Positions 34,765 through 43,161 of a DNA stretch of 64,000 bases are shown here, piece by piece; the stretch's first letter is position 1; every line of letters starts with the position of its first letter. The notes beneath the pieces were generated by a model. The model saw nothing but the letters and a program-made list of their open reading frames with translations. It made no database searches and was not told the DNA's origin. A program made the position numbers and the translations under genes. Location: NCBI GenBank assembly GCA_015207365.1, contig JADEXA010000027.1, positions 23,024 to 87,023 on the forward strand, written 5' to 3'. Origin of the DNA: Vacuolonema iberomarrocanum LEGE 07170 (lineage in GTDB: Bacteria > Cyanobacteriota > Cyanobacteriia > Elainellales > Elainellaceae).

Positions 34765-35103
34765 ATGCCAACCGTAATAGCTCAAGGAAAAACGTTTGAA
34801 TGCGAGCAAGGCGCAAATCTTCGCCGAGTGTTATTGGAGCAAGGCGTTGAGCTCTACAACCAATCGGCTTCGGTGATTAATTGCCGGGGCATTGGTACCT
34901 GTGGCACCTGCGCGGTGACGATAGAGGGCGAGGTTTCAGACATGAGTTGGCGCGAGAAAACTCGCCTAGCGGTGCCACCCCATTCCCCCGAGAAAAATCT
35001 TGAGAAAAATCGACGCTTAGCTTGCCAGATCAAGGTCATGGGGGATGTGAAGGTATCCAAATACGACGGCTTCTGGGGGCAGGGCGATCGCCTCGTCTGG
35101 TAG
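34765..35103 (+). CDS. [2Fe-2S] plant-type ferredoxin-like protein
   Basis: 112 residues. GGAGGA five bases before the ATG at 34765 fixes the start; an in-frame ATG at 34744 lacks this. Cluster ligands C-x5-C-x2-C in 'NCRGIGTCGTCAV' plus a fourth Cys in 'RRLACQIKVMGD'. It ends 'KYDGFWGQGDRLVW', which I recall from a conserved cyanobacterial ferredoxin paralogue distinct from PetF. A direct duplication EKNL-EKN (12-base tandem repeat at ~34991-35013) precedes the fourth Cys. Soluble electron carrier; partner unknown. Confidence 0.87.
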   Translation: MPTVIAQGKTFECEQGANLRRVLLEQGVELYNQSASVINCRGIGTCGTCAVTIEGEVSDMSWREKTRLAVPPHSPEKNLEKNRRLACQIKVMGDVKVSKYDGFWGQGDRLVW

Positions 35104-35151
35104 CGCAACCATGCAGCGAATCGGCCATGCCATAACGGATTGGCTTTTGTC

Positions 35152-36135
35152 TTAGCCCTCAGAAACTGCGGCTGCAAGACGTTGGATGATGCTTAGAACT
35201 CTTGTGCCAACATCTGCTGAACCCGATGTGACAGTGATGATCGCGAGCGTCGGAGGCATCAGATATTCGACCTCTGCCGAGTAAACGATAGGGTACAGGA
35301 ATAAAATATCCAATGGACTATAGGATTCTCTGATGTAGCCCGTGCAGGCATATATTTGCTGTAAATGTTGCTGAGCGATTGGGGAGTTCCGATACTGATC
35401 CCACAGTGCATTCAGCTCTCGTTCAACGCTCTGATCTCCGTACCATACTTCTGCTGGAGATACTGCGGTCGTTCCAGGCGTTATTGAGCCTATGCTGGGT
35501 AAATCTGTAAGATCTCGATCTCCAAACACTTCACAAAACGATGCCAAGGCTGACTGATACTGTTGCGCTTTCCACAACACTTCTTGCTCAATGCGCGATC
35601 GATTCTCTCCACTATGGACTGTCTCAAACATTTCTCCGCTACGGCACCGTTCGAGAGCTTCCATAAAATCATCAGACACAGTTCCTGGCGTAAACTGTTG
35701 TATAACCATGTCTTGATACTCATTAAGCTCTTCATCTGAAAGCTGAATGAGTTCTGTATTTAGAGGAATATATAAGCCTGCTTCCTCAAGTACATTCAGA
35801 TCGATCATGTCTGGATAGCCACTTTCAGAAAGCCTCCGCAACAACCTTTCTGCTCTCCTCTCTCTCCCTAAAACAGCCTCGACCTCAGCTAAGACATCCT
35901 CTACGTGCCACTGCAATCGAGTATCGAGCATCGTTGCAACTCTTACAAACCACGACTGCCACATCTCAGCGGTCATACCAAGGTTTTGCAATCGTCGATG
36001 ACCATCACGGTGGTGAACAAATGGAGGAACTTGCATTCCATCTTGTTCAAGTGCCCAAACACAAAAATTGATCAGTGGAGCCCAACCTACTTCATAGTGT
36101 TGCTGCGCTGCTGCTGAGTCATGTAAATAAAACAT
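35152..36135 (-). CDS. Unrecognised soluble protein
   Basis: 327 residues, mostly helical and acidic. Visible features are 'GWAPLINFCVWALEQDGMQVPPFVHHRDGHRRL', a charged helix 'VLAEVEAVLGRERRAERLLRRL', 'ALWDQYRNSPIAQQHLQQIY' and a hydrophobic C-terminal strand pair 'LPPTLAIITVTSGSADVGTRVL'. There is no signal peptide. I recognise no family. It converges with the ferredoxin gene, the two stops being about 50 bases apart. Confidence 0.62.
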   Translation of the reverse strand: MFYLHDSAAAQQHYEVGWAPLINFCVWALEQDGMQVPPFVHHRDGHRRLQNLGMTAEMWQSWFVRVATMLDTRLQWHVEDVLAEVEAVLGRERRAERLLRRLSESGYPDMIDLNVLEEAGLYIPLNTELIQLSDEELNEYQDMVIQQFTPGTVSDDFMEALERCRSGEMFETVHSGENRSRIEQEVLWKAQQYQSALASFCEVFGDRDLTDLPSIGSITPGTTAVSPAEVWYGDQSVERELNALWDQYRNSPIAQQHLQQIYACTGYIRESYSPLDILFLYPIVYSAEVEYLMPPTLAIITVTSGSADVGTRVLSIIQRLAAAVSEG

Positions 36136-36527
36136 AGCCTGGGAGCTTCATGTTCATTCTTTGATGAAGGATATATTTCTCTCTTGAACGTTTCAAATAG
36201 CGATCGCAGTTGACATTGCTAATCACCTGTTAAGCCGAAATGTTTTGAATTGCTTATCCAATTTCTTATGGAACCGTTCGCCATCATCCTGCTCTATAGC
36301 CGTTTGCTTTCACAAATCATTTGAGGCAGCTAAATTTTTGAAGGCGATCGCACGCCTAAGCTATCTGAGAATCGATACTAGCGACATATCTCTATTCTGC
36401 ATCTCTACCCAAAGAACTAGACAAGAATGCCAAGGGAGTGAATATGCTGATGTCAGTCCGAAAAACTTCTGACATCCTGTGGTATCTGCGCGATGATGGG
36501 GACAGCCGAGTCGAAAGGGCGAGTGCG
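36136..36527. other. Intergenic region
   Basis: 392 bases, partly AT-rich, without supported features. An in-frame ATG at 36438 could extend the next gene upstream. Confidence 0.35.
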
Positions 36528-36899
36528 ATGACGAATCTGATGGACATTCTCGCGTTCATAATTGTGTTTGGCTTGTTGGCTACGTTGGTGGGAACACTAG
36601 CAACCGGAGTGTTGCGAGTTATTGGTTTTGGTGTTCTCGTCGCTCTGGCACTTATTATTGGCACCCCTTACTTGCAGAATGGGCCTGTCCTGCGCAGCCC
36701 TTTTGGTACAACAGTGCCAACCCCTACAACCGTGCCTCAAACAACCACAACCTCCCCGACTCAAACCGCTCCTGCTAATGTCGGATCGGGTACATCTTTT
36801 TCTACAACAGGACCAGTGGAGAATGAGACAAGTCTCACAGAAACCACAGGTGGGGGTAGCACCAACCGCACCCGCCGTGGGGTTCCGGCCATGTGGTAA
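36528..36899 (+). CDS. Membrane protein with Thr/Pro-rich tail
   Basis: 123 residues from the ATG at 36528 (ATG at 36438 would add 30 mostly polar residues). Two closely spaced hydrophobic segments, 'ILAFIIVFGLLATLVGTLATGVL' and 'VIGFGVLVALALIIGTPYL', form a hairpin in the membrane. A Thr/Pro/Ser/Asn-rich low-complexity tail follows and ends 'RRGVPAMW'. The tail looks extracytoplasmic and disordered. Function unknown. Confidence 0.55.
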   Translation: MTNLMDILAFIIVFGLLATLVGTLATGVLRVIGFGVLVALALIIGTPYLQNGPVLRSPFGTTVPTPTTVPQTTTTSPTQTAPANVGSGTSFSTTGPVENETSLTETTGGGSTNRTRRGVPAMW

Positions 36900-37002
36900 G
36901 CCGCCCCATGCGTGGCATTGAGAGCTTGGGAGAAATTCCGTTGCCGTTGACTAGCCCAGGATGATGGACGCTTCTCTGCGATCGCCCTTGGAAACTTAGC
37001 GT

Positions 37003-37101
37003 TATATCAAATCCAATTAAATAGCCATAAAACCCAAATATCATTTGTGCCCGCTGCGTTGCAGCGGGCACAAATGATATTTGGGTTCTTCAACCGGATC
37101 G
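37003..37101. repeat. Palindromic element family B, copy 3
   Basis: It begins TATATCAAATCCAATTAAAT; the right end is cut to TTCTTCAACCGGATC. The stem has AACCCAAATATCATTTGTG against CACAAATGATATTTGGGTT: differences from copies 1 and 2 occur in both arms, so pairing is kept. It lies 58 bases before the thiO-thiG start. Confidence 0.85.
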
Positions 37102-37158
37102 GGAGGGGATTCATCGGCTGAGCGCCCTGGAGATAGCCTAGAGTGGAAAGAGCGGATC

Positions 37159-39201
37159 ATGCAGACGGCAAGGCAGCGAGGAGCCATGCGCACAGAAGAC
37201 GAGGTTTTAATTGTTGGCGGCGGCATCATGGGTTTGGCGATCGCCCTCGAACTAAAGCTGCGGGGTACATCGGTGACCGTGCTGAGCCGCGACTTTCGGC
37301 AAGCGGCTGCCCATGCAGCGGCTGGGATGTTAGCGCCCCAAGCGGAAGCGCTACCCCCTGGGCCTATGCGAGATTTGTCCTTGCAAAGTCTGGAGGCTTA
37401 TCCAGAATGGGTTCGCAAAATCGAAGACCTGAGTAGCACCGACATAGGCTATCAAGCATGTGGCATTCTTGCTCCCGTGTATGACGCGCCCTCCGACACC
37501 CCTAACAACAGCAGCACACCCGCCCGCCGCTGGTTGGATCAGACAGCGATTCACCTGGCGCAGCCAGGGCTCAACCCCGACATCTTAGGAGGTTGGTGGT
37601 TGCCAGAGGAAGGCCAAGTGGACAACCGGGCGCTGACCGGTGCCCTGCGTTCGGCGGCAGAATCCGTAGGTGTCACCATTCACGAAGGGGTAGCGGTCAC
37701 GGATGTAGAGCGTCGCCACGGGAAGGTTGTAGGGATGCGATCGCCCACTGGTACCTGGCAGGCCCAGCACTATATCCTAGCGACGGGAGCCTGGTCGCAG
37801 GCATTGTTGCCCGTCCCCGTCCAGCCCCTGAAAGGGCAGATGATTTCTGTCGCAGCTCCGATGGTAGACGCCGCTGAGCGCCCTTTACAGCAGGTGCTGT
37901 TTGGCCCCGATGGTCTTTACCTCGTCCCTCGCCGGGATGGGCGCATTATTGTCGGAGCCACCGTCGAAGCCGTTGGCTTTGCCCCTCACAATACCCCTGC
38001 TGGGTTGCAAGAGCTACTGAGTAAGGCGATGCGGCTGTTTCCGGCGATCGCCCAGTTTCCCATTCAGGAATGCTGGTGGGGCTTCCGTCCTACAACGCCC
38101 GATCAGTTCCCCATCCTGGGAGCCAGCCCCTACAACAACCTATCTCTCGCTATCGGGCACCACCGCAACGGTATTCTGCTTGCGCCGATCACCGCTCACC
38201 TCATTGCTAATCTGGTCACCACCCACGAAACCGATCCCCTCTTACCGCATTTCTCCTGGGAGCGCTTTCTGTCTCCGATGGTTCCTTCGCCTGCAACCGC
38301 TTCGCCTGCTCCTTCCTCCTATTCCTCACCGAAATCTATGTCTCAGCCCTCCACCCTACCCTCTGCCACCCCTACCCAGACAGACTTAACAGTTGCACGA
38401 TCGAGCGATCGCCCTCTAATCATCGCCGGACAAACCTTCCACTCTCGGCTGATGACGGGCACCGGGAAGTATGACAACTTTGAGGTGATGCAGCAGAGTG
38501 TCGCCGCCAGTGGATGCGAAATCGTGACGGTTGCTGTGCGCCGCGTCCAGACCAAAGCGCCGGGACATGAGGGGTTGGCGGAAGCCCTAGACTGGTCGAG
38601 GATCTGGATGCTGCCCAACACCGCTGGCTGCCAGACCGCCGAGGAAGCCATTCGGGTTGCGCGACTGGGTCGCGAAATGGCCAAACTGCTGGGGCAAGAG
38701 GACAACAACTTCGTCAAGCTAGAAGTGATCCCCGATACTCAATATTTGCTGCCGGACCCCATTGGCACTCTGGAAGCAGCAGAAACATTGGTCAAAGAAG
38801 GCTTTGCGGTACTGCCCTATATCAACGCCGATCCGTTGTTGGCCAAGCGGCTGGAGGATGTAGGCTGCGCCACTGTCATGCCTCTGGGTTCGCCCATCGG
38901 GTCTGGGCAAGGGATTCGCAATACTGCCAATATCCAGATCATCATCGAAAATGCGAAGGTTCCAGTGGTCGTGGATGCGGGGATCGGCACACCCAGTGAA
39001 GCCGCTCAGGCCATGGAAATGGGAGCCGATGCATTGCTGATTAATACGGCGATCGCCAAAGCCCACAATCCCGTCGCGATGGCACAGGCGATGGGCATGG
39101 CAACCGTTGCCGGACGCCTCGCCTATCTCGCTGGGCGCATTCCCGTTCAAGGGAATGCGAGTGCTAGCTCACCACTAACCGGACGAATTGGCAAGGCTTA
39201 G
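37159..39201 (+). CDS. thiO-thiG: Bifunctional glycine oxidase / thiazole synthase
   Basis: 680 residues from the ATG at 37159; ATG 37186 is an alternative, and the frame upstream is inside a repeat. ThiO part (~10-370): FAD-binding 'VLIVGGGIMGLAIALELKLRG', 'HAAAGMLAPQAEALP' and 'ECWWGFRPTTPDQFPILG'. A Ser/Pro/Thr-rich linker (~375-425) joins it to ThiG (~430-680). ThiG starts 'LIIAGQTFHSRLMTGTGKY', carries the Schiff-base lysine region 'NNFVKLEVIPD', and shows 'MPLGSPIGSGQGI' and 'VVVDAGIGTPSEAA'. ThiO oxidises glycine to the imine that ThiG consumes to make the thiamine thiazole. This fusion is known in cyanobacteria. No TPP riboswitch was seen upstream. Confidence 0.94.
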   Translation: MQTARQRGAMRTEDEVLIVGGGIMGLAIALELKLRGTSVTVLSRDFRQAAAHAAAGMLAPQAEALPPGPMRDLSLQSLEAYPEWVRKIEDLSSTDIGYQACGILAPVYDAPSDTPNNSSTPARRWLDQTAIHLAQPGLNPDILGGWWLPEEGQVDNRALTGALRSAAESVGVTIHEGVAVTDVERRHGKVVGMRSPTGTWQAQHYILATGAWSQALLPVPVQPLKGQMISVAAPMVDAAERPLQQVLFGPDGLYLVPRRDGRIIVGATVEAVGFAPHNTPAGLQELLSKAMRLFPAIAQFPIQECWWGFRPTTPDQFPILGASPYNNLSLAIGHHRNGILLAPITAHLIANLVTTHETDPLLPHFSWERFLSPMVPSPATASPAPSSYSSPKSMSQPSTLPSATPTQTDLTVARSSDRPLIIAGQTFHSRLMTGTGKYDNFEVMQQSVAASGCEIVTVAVRRVQTKAPGHEGLAEALDWSRIWMLPNTAGCQTAEEAIRVARLGREMAKLLGQEDNNFVKLEVIPDTQYLLPDPIGTLEAAETLVKEGFAVLPYINADPLLAKRLEDVGCATVMPLGSPIGSGQGIRNTANIQIIIENAKVPVVVDAGIGTPSEAAQAMEMGADALLINTAIAKAHNPVAMAQAMGMATVAGRLAYLAGRIPVQGNASASSPLTGRIGKA

Positions 39202-39616
39202 AGCGCAGATCCTGGAACATGCCTTAAGACACTGCAATATTCTGAGACAATCGCAAAATCACTATCAAAGCCATGGAAGAAGGGGGTTTCACGCCCTGAT
39301 AAACCTTTGTAACGTAACAAATAATGTCTAGCCCGAGAAGACTCCTTAGTTTATTTGATACGGTTCATAAGTAATGGCAATCTAACAGCGATTGTCAACC
39401 GCAGTTCTTAAAGGCGGTCGTCGGTATCTCTGAAAAGTTTTTGCTCAAGGTTTTTACCTACCTGTTCGAGATCAGCATTCTGCGTGAGTCCTTGAACCGA
39501 TAAGGAAAAGAATGCTGTTAGAGAGTTTTGTCGCACGCATGTTTTGAGCCAGACAACCTGAGCTGGCAAGTCTTTACAGACATGAGATGTCTGACCTGCT
39601 GTGTCCGGAGACAACT
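39202..39616. other. Intergenic region
   Basis: 415 bases, fairly AT-rich. No repeat element, hairpin or gene was recognised. The short antisense frame at 39408-39614 has no support. Confidence 0.35.
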
Positions 39617-39940
39617 ATGAAATTGGCAATGAATAAATACTGCATGTCATGGATTCAAGAATGGTGTCGCGTCAACAACTGGAGCGAACCCTTTCGGCAA
39701 TGCGATGAGTATTGGGCATTTCCCCCACAAGCAGTGATGCCATTGCCCATCCCAGCCGATGAGTTGCAACTGCTGAAGGCAGAAAAAGGGGCAAGCCCTG
39801 CGGAACGTCTCTGGTTTGCGATCGTTTGGAGCGTGGCGGCGCTCGCCCTCACCACAGGTGTGTGGCTGCAAAACCCCATGCCGATGGTGTTTGCCTTCGC
39901 TTTCTGTGCCATGGTCTTTGCGGCAATGGACGAAAACTAA
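39617..39940 (+). CDS. Small conserved cyanobacterial membrane protein
   Basis: 107 residues from the ATG at 39617; 39587 and 39629 are alternatives. The soluble part 'WIQEWCRVNNWSEPF' and 'YWAFPPQAVMPLPIPADELQLLKAEKGASPAERLW' resembles a small cyanobacterial family I recall without a function. Two helices follow: 'FAIVWSVAALALTTGVWL' and 'PMVFAFAFCAMVFAAM'. It lies 24 bases before purE, so it may share its transcript. Confidence 0.65.
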   Translation: MKLAMNKYCMSWIQEWCRVNNWSEPFRQCDEYWAFPPQAVMPLPIPADELQLLKAEKGASPAERLWFAIVWSVAALALTTGVWLQNPMPMVFAFAFCAMVFAAMDEN

Positions 39941-39964
39941 GGGTTCGGCTGGTTTGCATCGATT

Positions 39965-40501
39965 ATGACTCAGCCGCGTATTGGCATCATCATGGGCAGC
40001 GACTCCGATCTGCCGACCATGCAGGGGGCGATCGCTGTCTGCCAAGACTTTCAAGTGGCCCATGAAGTGGCGATCGTCTCAGCCCATCGCACCCCTCATC
40101 GCATGGTGGAGTATGCGGAAACGGCTCACCAACGGGGAATCCAAGTAATTATTGCGGGAGCGGGAGGAGCTGCCCATCTGCCAGGTATGGTTGCAGCAAT
40201 TTCACCCCTCCCCGTCATCGGTGTCCCGGTTTCCAGTCGCCAGTTGCAGGGAGTCGATTCCCTCTATTCCATTGTGCAAATGCCTGCGGGGATTCCTGTC
40301 GCAACCGTGGCGATCGGGAATGCTCGCAACGCCGGACTTCTTGCCGTCCAAATCCTCGCGACCCACGATCCAGAACTTCTCGCGCAGGTGCAGCACTATC
40401 GCGAATCTCTGCGAGACTCTGTTTTGGCCAAACAAGAGCGGCTAGAAACGATGGGCAGCGACGCCTATCTCCAAGCCATGCAGAAATCGGCTGGAACCTA
40501 A
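39965..40501 (+). CDS. purE: N5-carboxyaminoimidazole ribonucleotide mutase
   Basis: 178 residues, the full class I PurE length. Motifs: 'IGIIMGSDSDLPTM' (active-site SDSD), 'VAIVSAHRTPHRM', 'IIAGAGGAAHLPGM' and 'PVIGVPVSSRQLQGVDSLYSIVQMPAGIPVATVAIG'. It converts N5-CAIR to CAIR in purine synthesis. The ATG at 39965 follows closely on the small membrane protein gene. A degenerate hairpin lies just downstream. Confidence 0.95.
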   Translation: MTQPRIGIIMGSDSDLPTMQGAIAVCQDFQVAHEVAIVSAHRTPHRMVEYAETAHQRGIQVIIAGAGGAAHLPGMVAAISPLPVIGVPVSSRQLQGVDSLYSIVQMPAGIPVATVAIGNARNAGLLAVQILATHDPELLAQVQHYRESLRDSVLAKQERLETMGSDAYLQAMQKSAGT

Positions 40502-40517
40502 TCCGACTGTTCTAAGA

Positions 40518-40582
40518 ACCCGCTACCAATCGTTATTTGCAACCTTCCCAGCATGAGGGCTGCAAACAATGATCGGGTTTTG
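40518..40582 (+). terminator. Imperfect hairpin after purE
   Basis: AACCCG...ATCGTTATTTGCA pairs imperfectly with TGCAAACAATGATCGGGTT and is followed by TTGGTTGT. It resembles the hairpin elements of this window in decayed form. Confidence 0.5.
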
Positions 40583-40651
40583 GTTGTCATAGCATTGGGA
40601 TGAAAACTTTGGAAAGAAACTCGATGGCTGGAATGGACTCTTTCCTACAGA

Positions 40652-41236
40652 CTAGCCCTCAGCCAAAGCTAGTTCGGCATAGCGAAAGCAGTCTGTCGTG
40701 TGGTCATTCACCAAGCCACACGCTTGCATGAAGGCATAGCAAATGGTGGGGCCAACAAAATTGCATCCCCGTTTCTTGAGGTCTTTGCTCATGGCCTGCG
40801 ATTCTGACGTGGAAACAGGAACCTCTTCCAGGGTTTTCCAGGCATTGATCGTCGGCTGATTGTTCACAAAGCGCCAGAGATACGTATCCAGACTGCCAAA
40901 TTCCTGGCGGATGGCTAAAACCGCCTGGGCATTTTTGATCGCTGCTTCGACTTTGAGGCGATTACGAACGATATTGGGGTTGGTCAGAAGTGTGGCGATT
41001 CTCTCATCGTTGTAGGCCGCGATCTGTTCTGCATCAAAGTTGTCAAAGGCCTCGCGATAACCGTCCCGCTTCCGCAGCACCGTCAGCCAGCTCAAGCCTG
41101 CCTGCGCCCCTTCTAGAATGAGAAACTCAAATAAGCGTTGATCATCATGCAGCGGGACGCCCCATTCCTCATCGTGGTAGGCAATGTAGAGGGGGTCGTC
41201 CGTCACCCACGCACAGCGGCATTGCGAATCGTCCAT
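40652..41236 (-). CDS. tag: DNA-3-methyladenine glycosylase I
   Basis: 194 residues from the ATG at 41236. Family motifs: 'RCAWVTDDPLYIAYHDEEWGVPLHDD' (Cys and His zinc ligands), 'FEFLILEGAQAGLSWLTVLRKR' with the catalytic-site Glu and Trp, and the C-terminal 'GCNFVGPTICYAFMQACGLVNDHTTDC' (zinc His and Cys). It removes 3-methyladenine from alkylated DNA. The start codon overlaps the tldD stop (TAATG), so it is translated from the tldD mRNA. Confidence 0.93.
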   Translation of the reverse strand: MDDSQCRCAWVTDDPLYIAYHDEEWGVPLHDDQRLFEFLILEGAQAGLSWLTVLRKRDGYREAFDNFDAEQIAAYNDERIATLLTNPNIVRNRLKVEAAIKNAQAVLAIRQEFGSLDTYLWRFVNNQPTINAWKTLEEVPVSTSESQAMSKDLKKRGCNFVGPTICYAFMQACGLVNDHTTDCFRYAELALAEG

Positions 41237-42639
41237 TAGTCCTCGGTTGCCTCTCCGCCAACGACAACATTGCGAATACGGAGGCTGGGGCCACCACAAC
41301 CCACAGGCATTCCACTCTGACCGCCTTTACCACAGCCGCCCGACTCATCCCAAAGGAAGTCATCGCCGATCGCCTCAATATCTCCCAGGGTCTGGAACAC
41401 ATTACCAGAGAGAGTGAGATCGCGCACTGGTTCTGCTAGCTTGCCTTGGCGAATCATCCACCCTTCCCCAGCCGTGAAGGTGAACATTTCGCCATTGGTC
41501 ATGCCTCCCAGCCAGTGGCGGGCATACACCCCTTCCTCAATGCCATCAAACAACTGGTCTACGGGCGTCTTGCCCCGCTCAATCCAGGTATTCGTCATCC
41601 GCACCAAGGGAGGAAACTGGTAGCTCAGGCAGCGGGCATTCCCGGTCGCGTTTTCCGCTAACTTCCCGGCGGTTTCTCGGGAATGGAGTCGCCCCACTAA
41701 GACGCCATCGTGAATCAACTGCGTCGTGCTGGCAGGTGTGCCTTCGTCATCGTAGGTATAGCTCCCTCGATGCCCCTCCGGCGCAGCCCCATCAAAAATC
41801 TGCAACTCCTCAGGCCCAAATTTGCGCCCCAGGGTCATCACTTCCATCAGATCGGGGTTTTCGTAGATCATGTCGGCTTCGGAAAGATGTCCAAACGCTT
41901 CATGGACAAACAGCCCCGTCAGAATGGGGTCGATCACCACGGTATAAACATTGCCCTTAACGGGAGGCAGGTCGAGGGCGTTGACCGCCCGCTCTGCGGC
42001 ATATTGAACCTGCTTGTCAAGTTGCTCCAGCTCTTCGTAGGCACGACGGGAGCCCGTTGTTTCTCGCCCCGTTTGCACCGTTTCGCCATTGCGCGCCGTG
42101 GCCGCAAACCGCATCTCCATATCCACCCAAGCCTGATCAATCAGCGTCCCTTCGGAGGTGGCAAACAGAATGTGCTGGGTGCAATCGTTGTAGCGAACGG
42201 AGGTAGTGGTGATGCGATCATCCAAGCTACGGAGCAGCTCAGCATAATGGGCACAGAGATCTTTCTTGCGACTGAGAGAGATGTCCCGAGGAGCGGAACC
42301 CGAGAGATGGAGCGGAAGACGGTCCTGAATGATGGGGATGTCGGCCAGCTCAGTGATGTCATCGCCCACGAGCCGAGCGGCGGCGATCGCCTCCTCAATT
42401 TGTGCAGCCAAATCTTCCAGGTTGTTGAAGCTGGCAAAACCCCAACCGCCCCGATAGCAAGCTCGCACCTGTCCACCGACCGACAGCGCTTCGCTGAGGG
42501 TTTCGACCTTGCCTCGACGCAGCAAAATATCGGTACTATCGGATTCTTCGAGTCGAATAGCCAAGTAATCCACTCGATGTTTGTAGCGGGCAATGTGATC
42601 CGTCAGGCGATCGAGCGCCGTTGCAAAGATAGGAACCAT
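41236..42639 (-). CDS. tldD: TldD family metalloprotease
   Basis: 467 residues. The PmbA/TldD signature contains the metalloprotease motif 'HEAFGH' (around residue 246) in 'LTGLFVHEAFGHLSEADMIYENP'. Further conserved parts are 'GSYTYDDEGTPASTTQLIHDGVLVG', 'ENATGNARCLSYQFPPLVRMTNTWIE' and 'GGCGKGGQSGMPVGCGGPSLRIRN'. TldD pairs with TldE/PmbA to trim unfolded peptides such as microcins and CcdA; a TldE gene is not in this window. Start ATG at 42639. It is the first gene of the tldD-tag operon. Confidence 0.93.
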   Translation of the reverse strand: MVPIFATALDRLTDHIARYKHRVDYLAIRLEESDSTDILLRRGKVETLSEALSVGGQVRACYRGGWGFASFNNLEDLAAQIEEAIAAARLVGDDITELADIPIIQDRLPLHLSGSAPRDISLSRKKDLCAHYAELLRSLDDRITTTSVRYNDCTQHILFATSEGTLIDQAWVDMEMRFAATARNGETVQTGRETTGSRRAYEELEQLDKQVQYAAERAVNALDLPPVKGNVYTVVIDPILTGLFVHEAFGHLSEADMIYENPDLMEVMTLGRKFGPEELQIFDGAAPEGHRGSYTYDDEGTPASTTQLIHDGVLVGRLHSRETAGKLAENATGNARCLSYQFPPLVRMTNTWIERGKTPVDQLFDGIEEGVYARHWLGGMTNGEMFTFTAGEGWMIRQGKLAEPVRDLTLSGNVFQTLGDIEAIGDDFLWDESGGCGKGGQSGMPVGCGGPSLRIRNVVVGGEATED

Positions 42640-42749
42640 GACGAAAGGATGAGGATACTCCCCCTATTTTGCCTTTTGAGGGAGCTAGCGTGGGGCAATG
42701 CATAATAGATTCTTTGTAATTCAGAACACAGCGGCTCGCATCTATGACC

Positions 42750-42864
42750 GACCTAAGTGCAGGACAAAAAATCGAACCCCAGCTAAACCCCTTGATTGTG
42801 TGTAGCGCGGGCGGTGCCCGCGCTACACACAATCAAGGGGTTTCTGGGTTTTGTGATGTACTCA
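42750..42864. repeat. Palindromic element family F
   Basis: Left flank CCTAAGTGCAGGACAAAAAA; stem AACCCCTTGATTGTGTGTAGCGC and complement with a GGT loop (42785-42845); right flank TTTTGTGATGTACTCAGG. A decayed left half is at 6829-6880. Confidence 0.8.
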
Positions 42865-42920
42865 GGGGACAGACGGCAGCCTGACCCGCTCACCTGAATC
42901 CTTGGTGGGTATGACTGCCA

Positions 42921-43005
42921 GGAATGACGCAAGACTTGCGTCATCCTGAGTAAATTCGTCAATTTTGTGCGACGTGACCACACCATCAACAAAATACGTA
43001 AGTCC
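42921..43005 (+). repeat. Palindromic element family C, diverged copy
   Basis: It contains GACGCAAGACTTGCGTC, a small perfect hairpin, then ATCCTGAGTAAATTCGTC as in the other copies, and the right end AAAATACGTAAGTCC. Confidence 0.75.
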
Positions 43006-43161
43006 AAACTGATTTAGGCAATATCCAACCGTTGTGGATACCGTTTTTGAAACGGAATTGTCTGAGCGTCAAAAGTGGGTTAAGACTGGAGTGAGAGCGT
43101 TTTTGTGGTGAGAGCAGTGGTGCAAATACCTCATGTTCAGCACGTCAGGCAGGAACAATCG

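Larger units (their letters stand above)
42640..43161. other. Repeat-rich divergent region
   Basis: 522 bases holding a complete family F element (42750-42864) and a family C element (42921-43005). No gene is supported. Confidence 0.55.

Noticed and set aside
37081..37158. N-terminal extension of thiO-thiG
   Set aside because: These 26 codons begin inside the family B palindrome and precede the conserved start; translation (MGSSTGSGGDSS...) is unlike ThiO.
41710..42705. 331-codon open frame antisense to tldD
   Set aside because: Shadow of a gene with clear catalytic motifs; no start signal and no recognisable protein.
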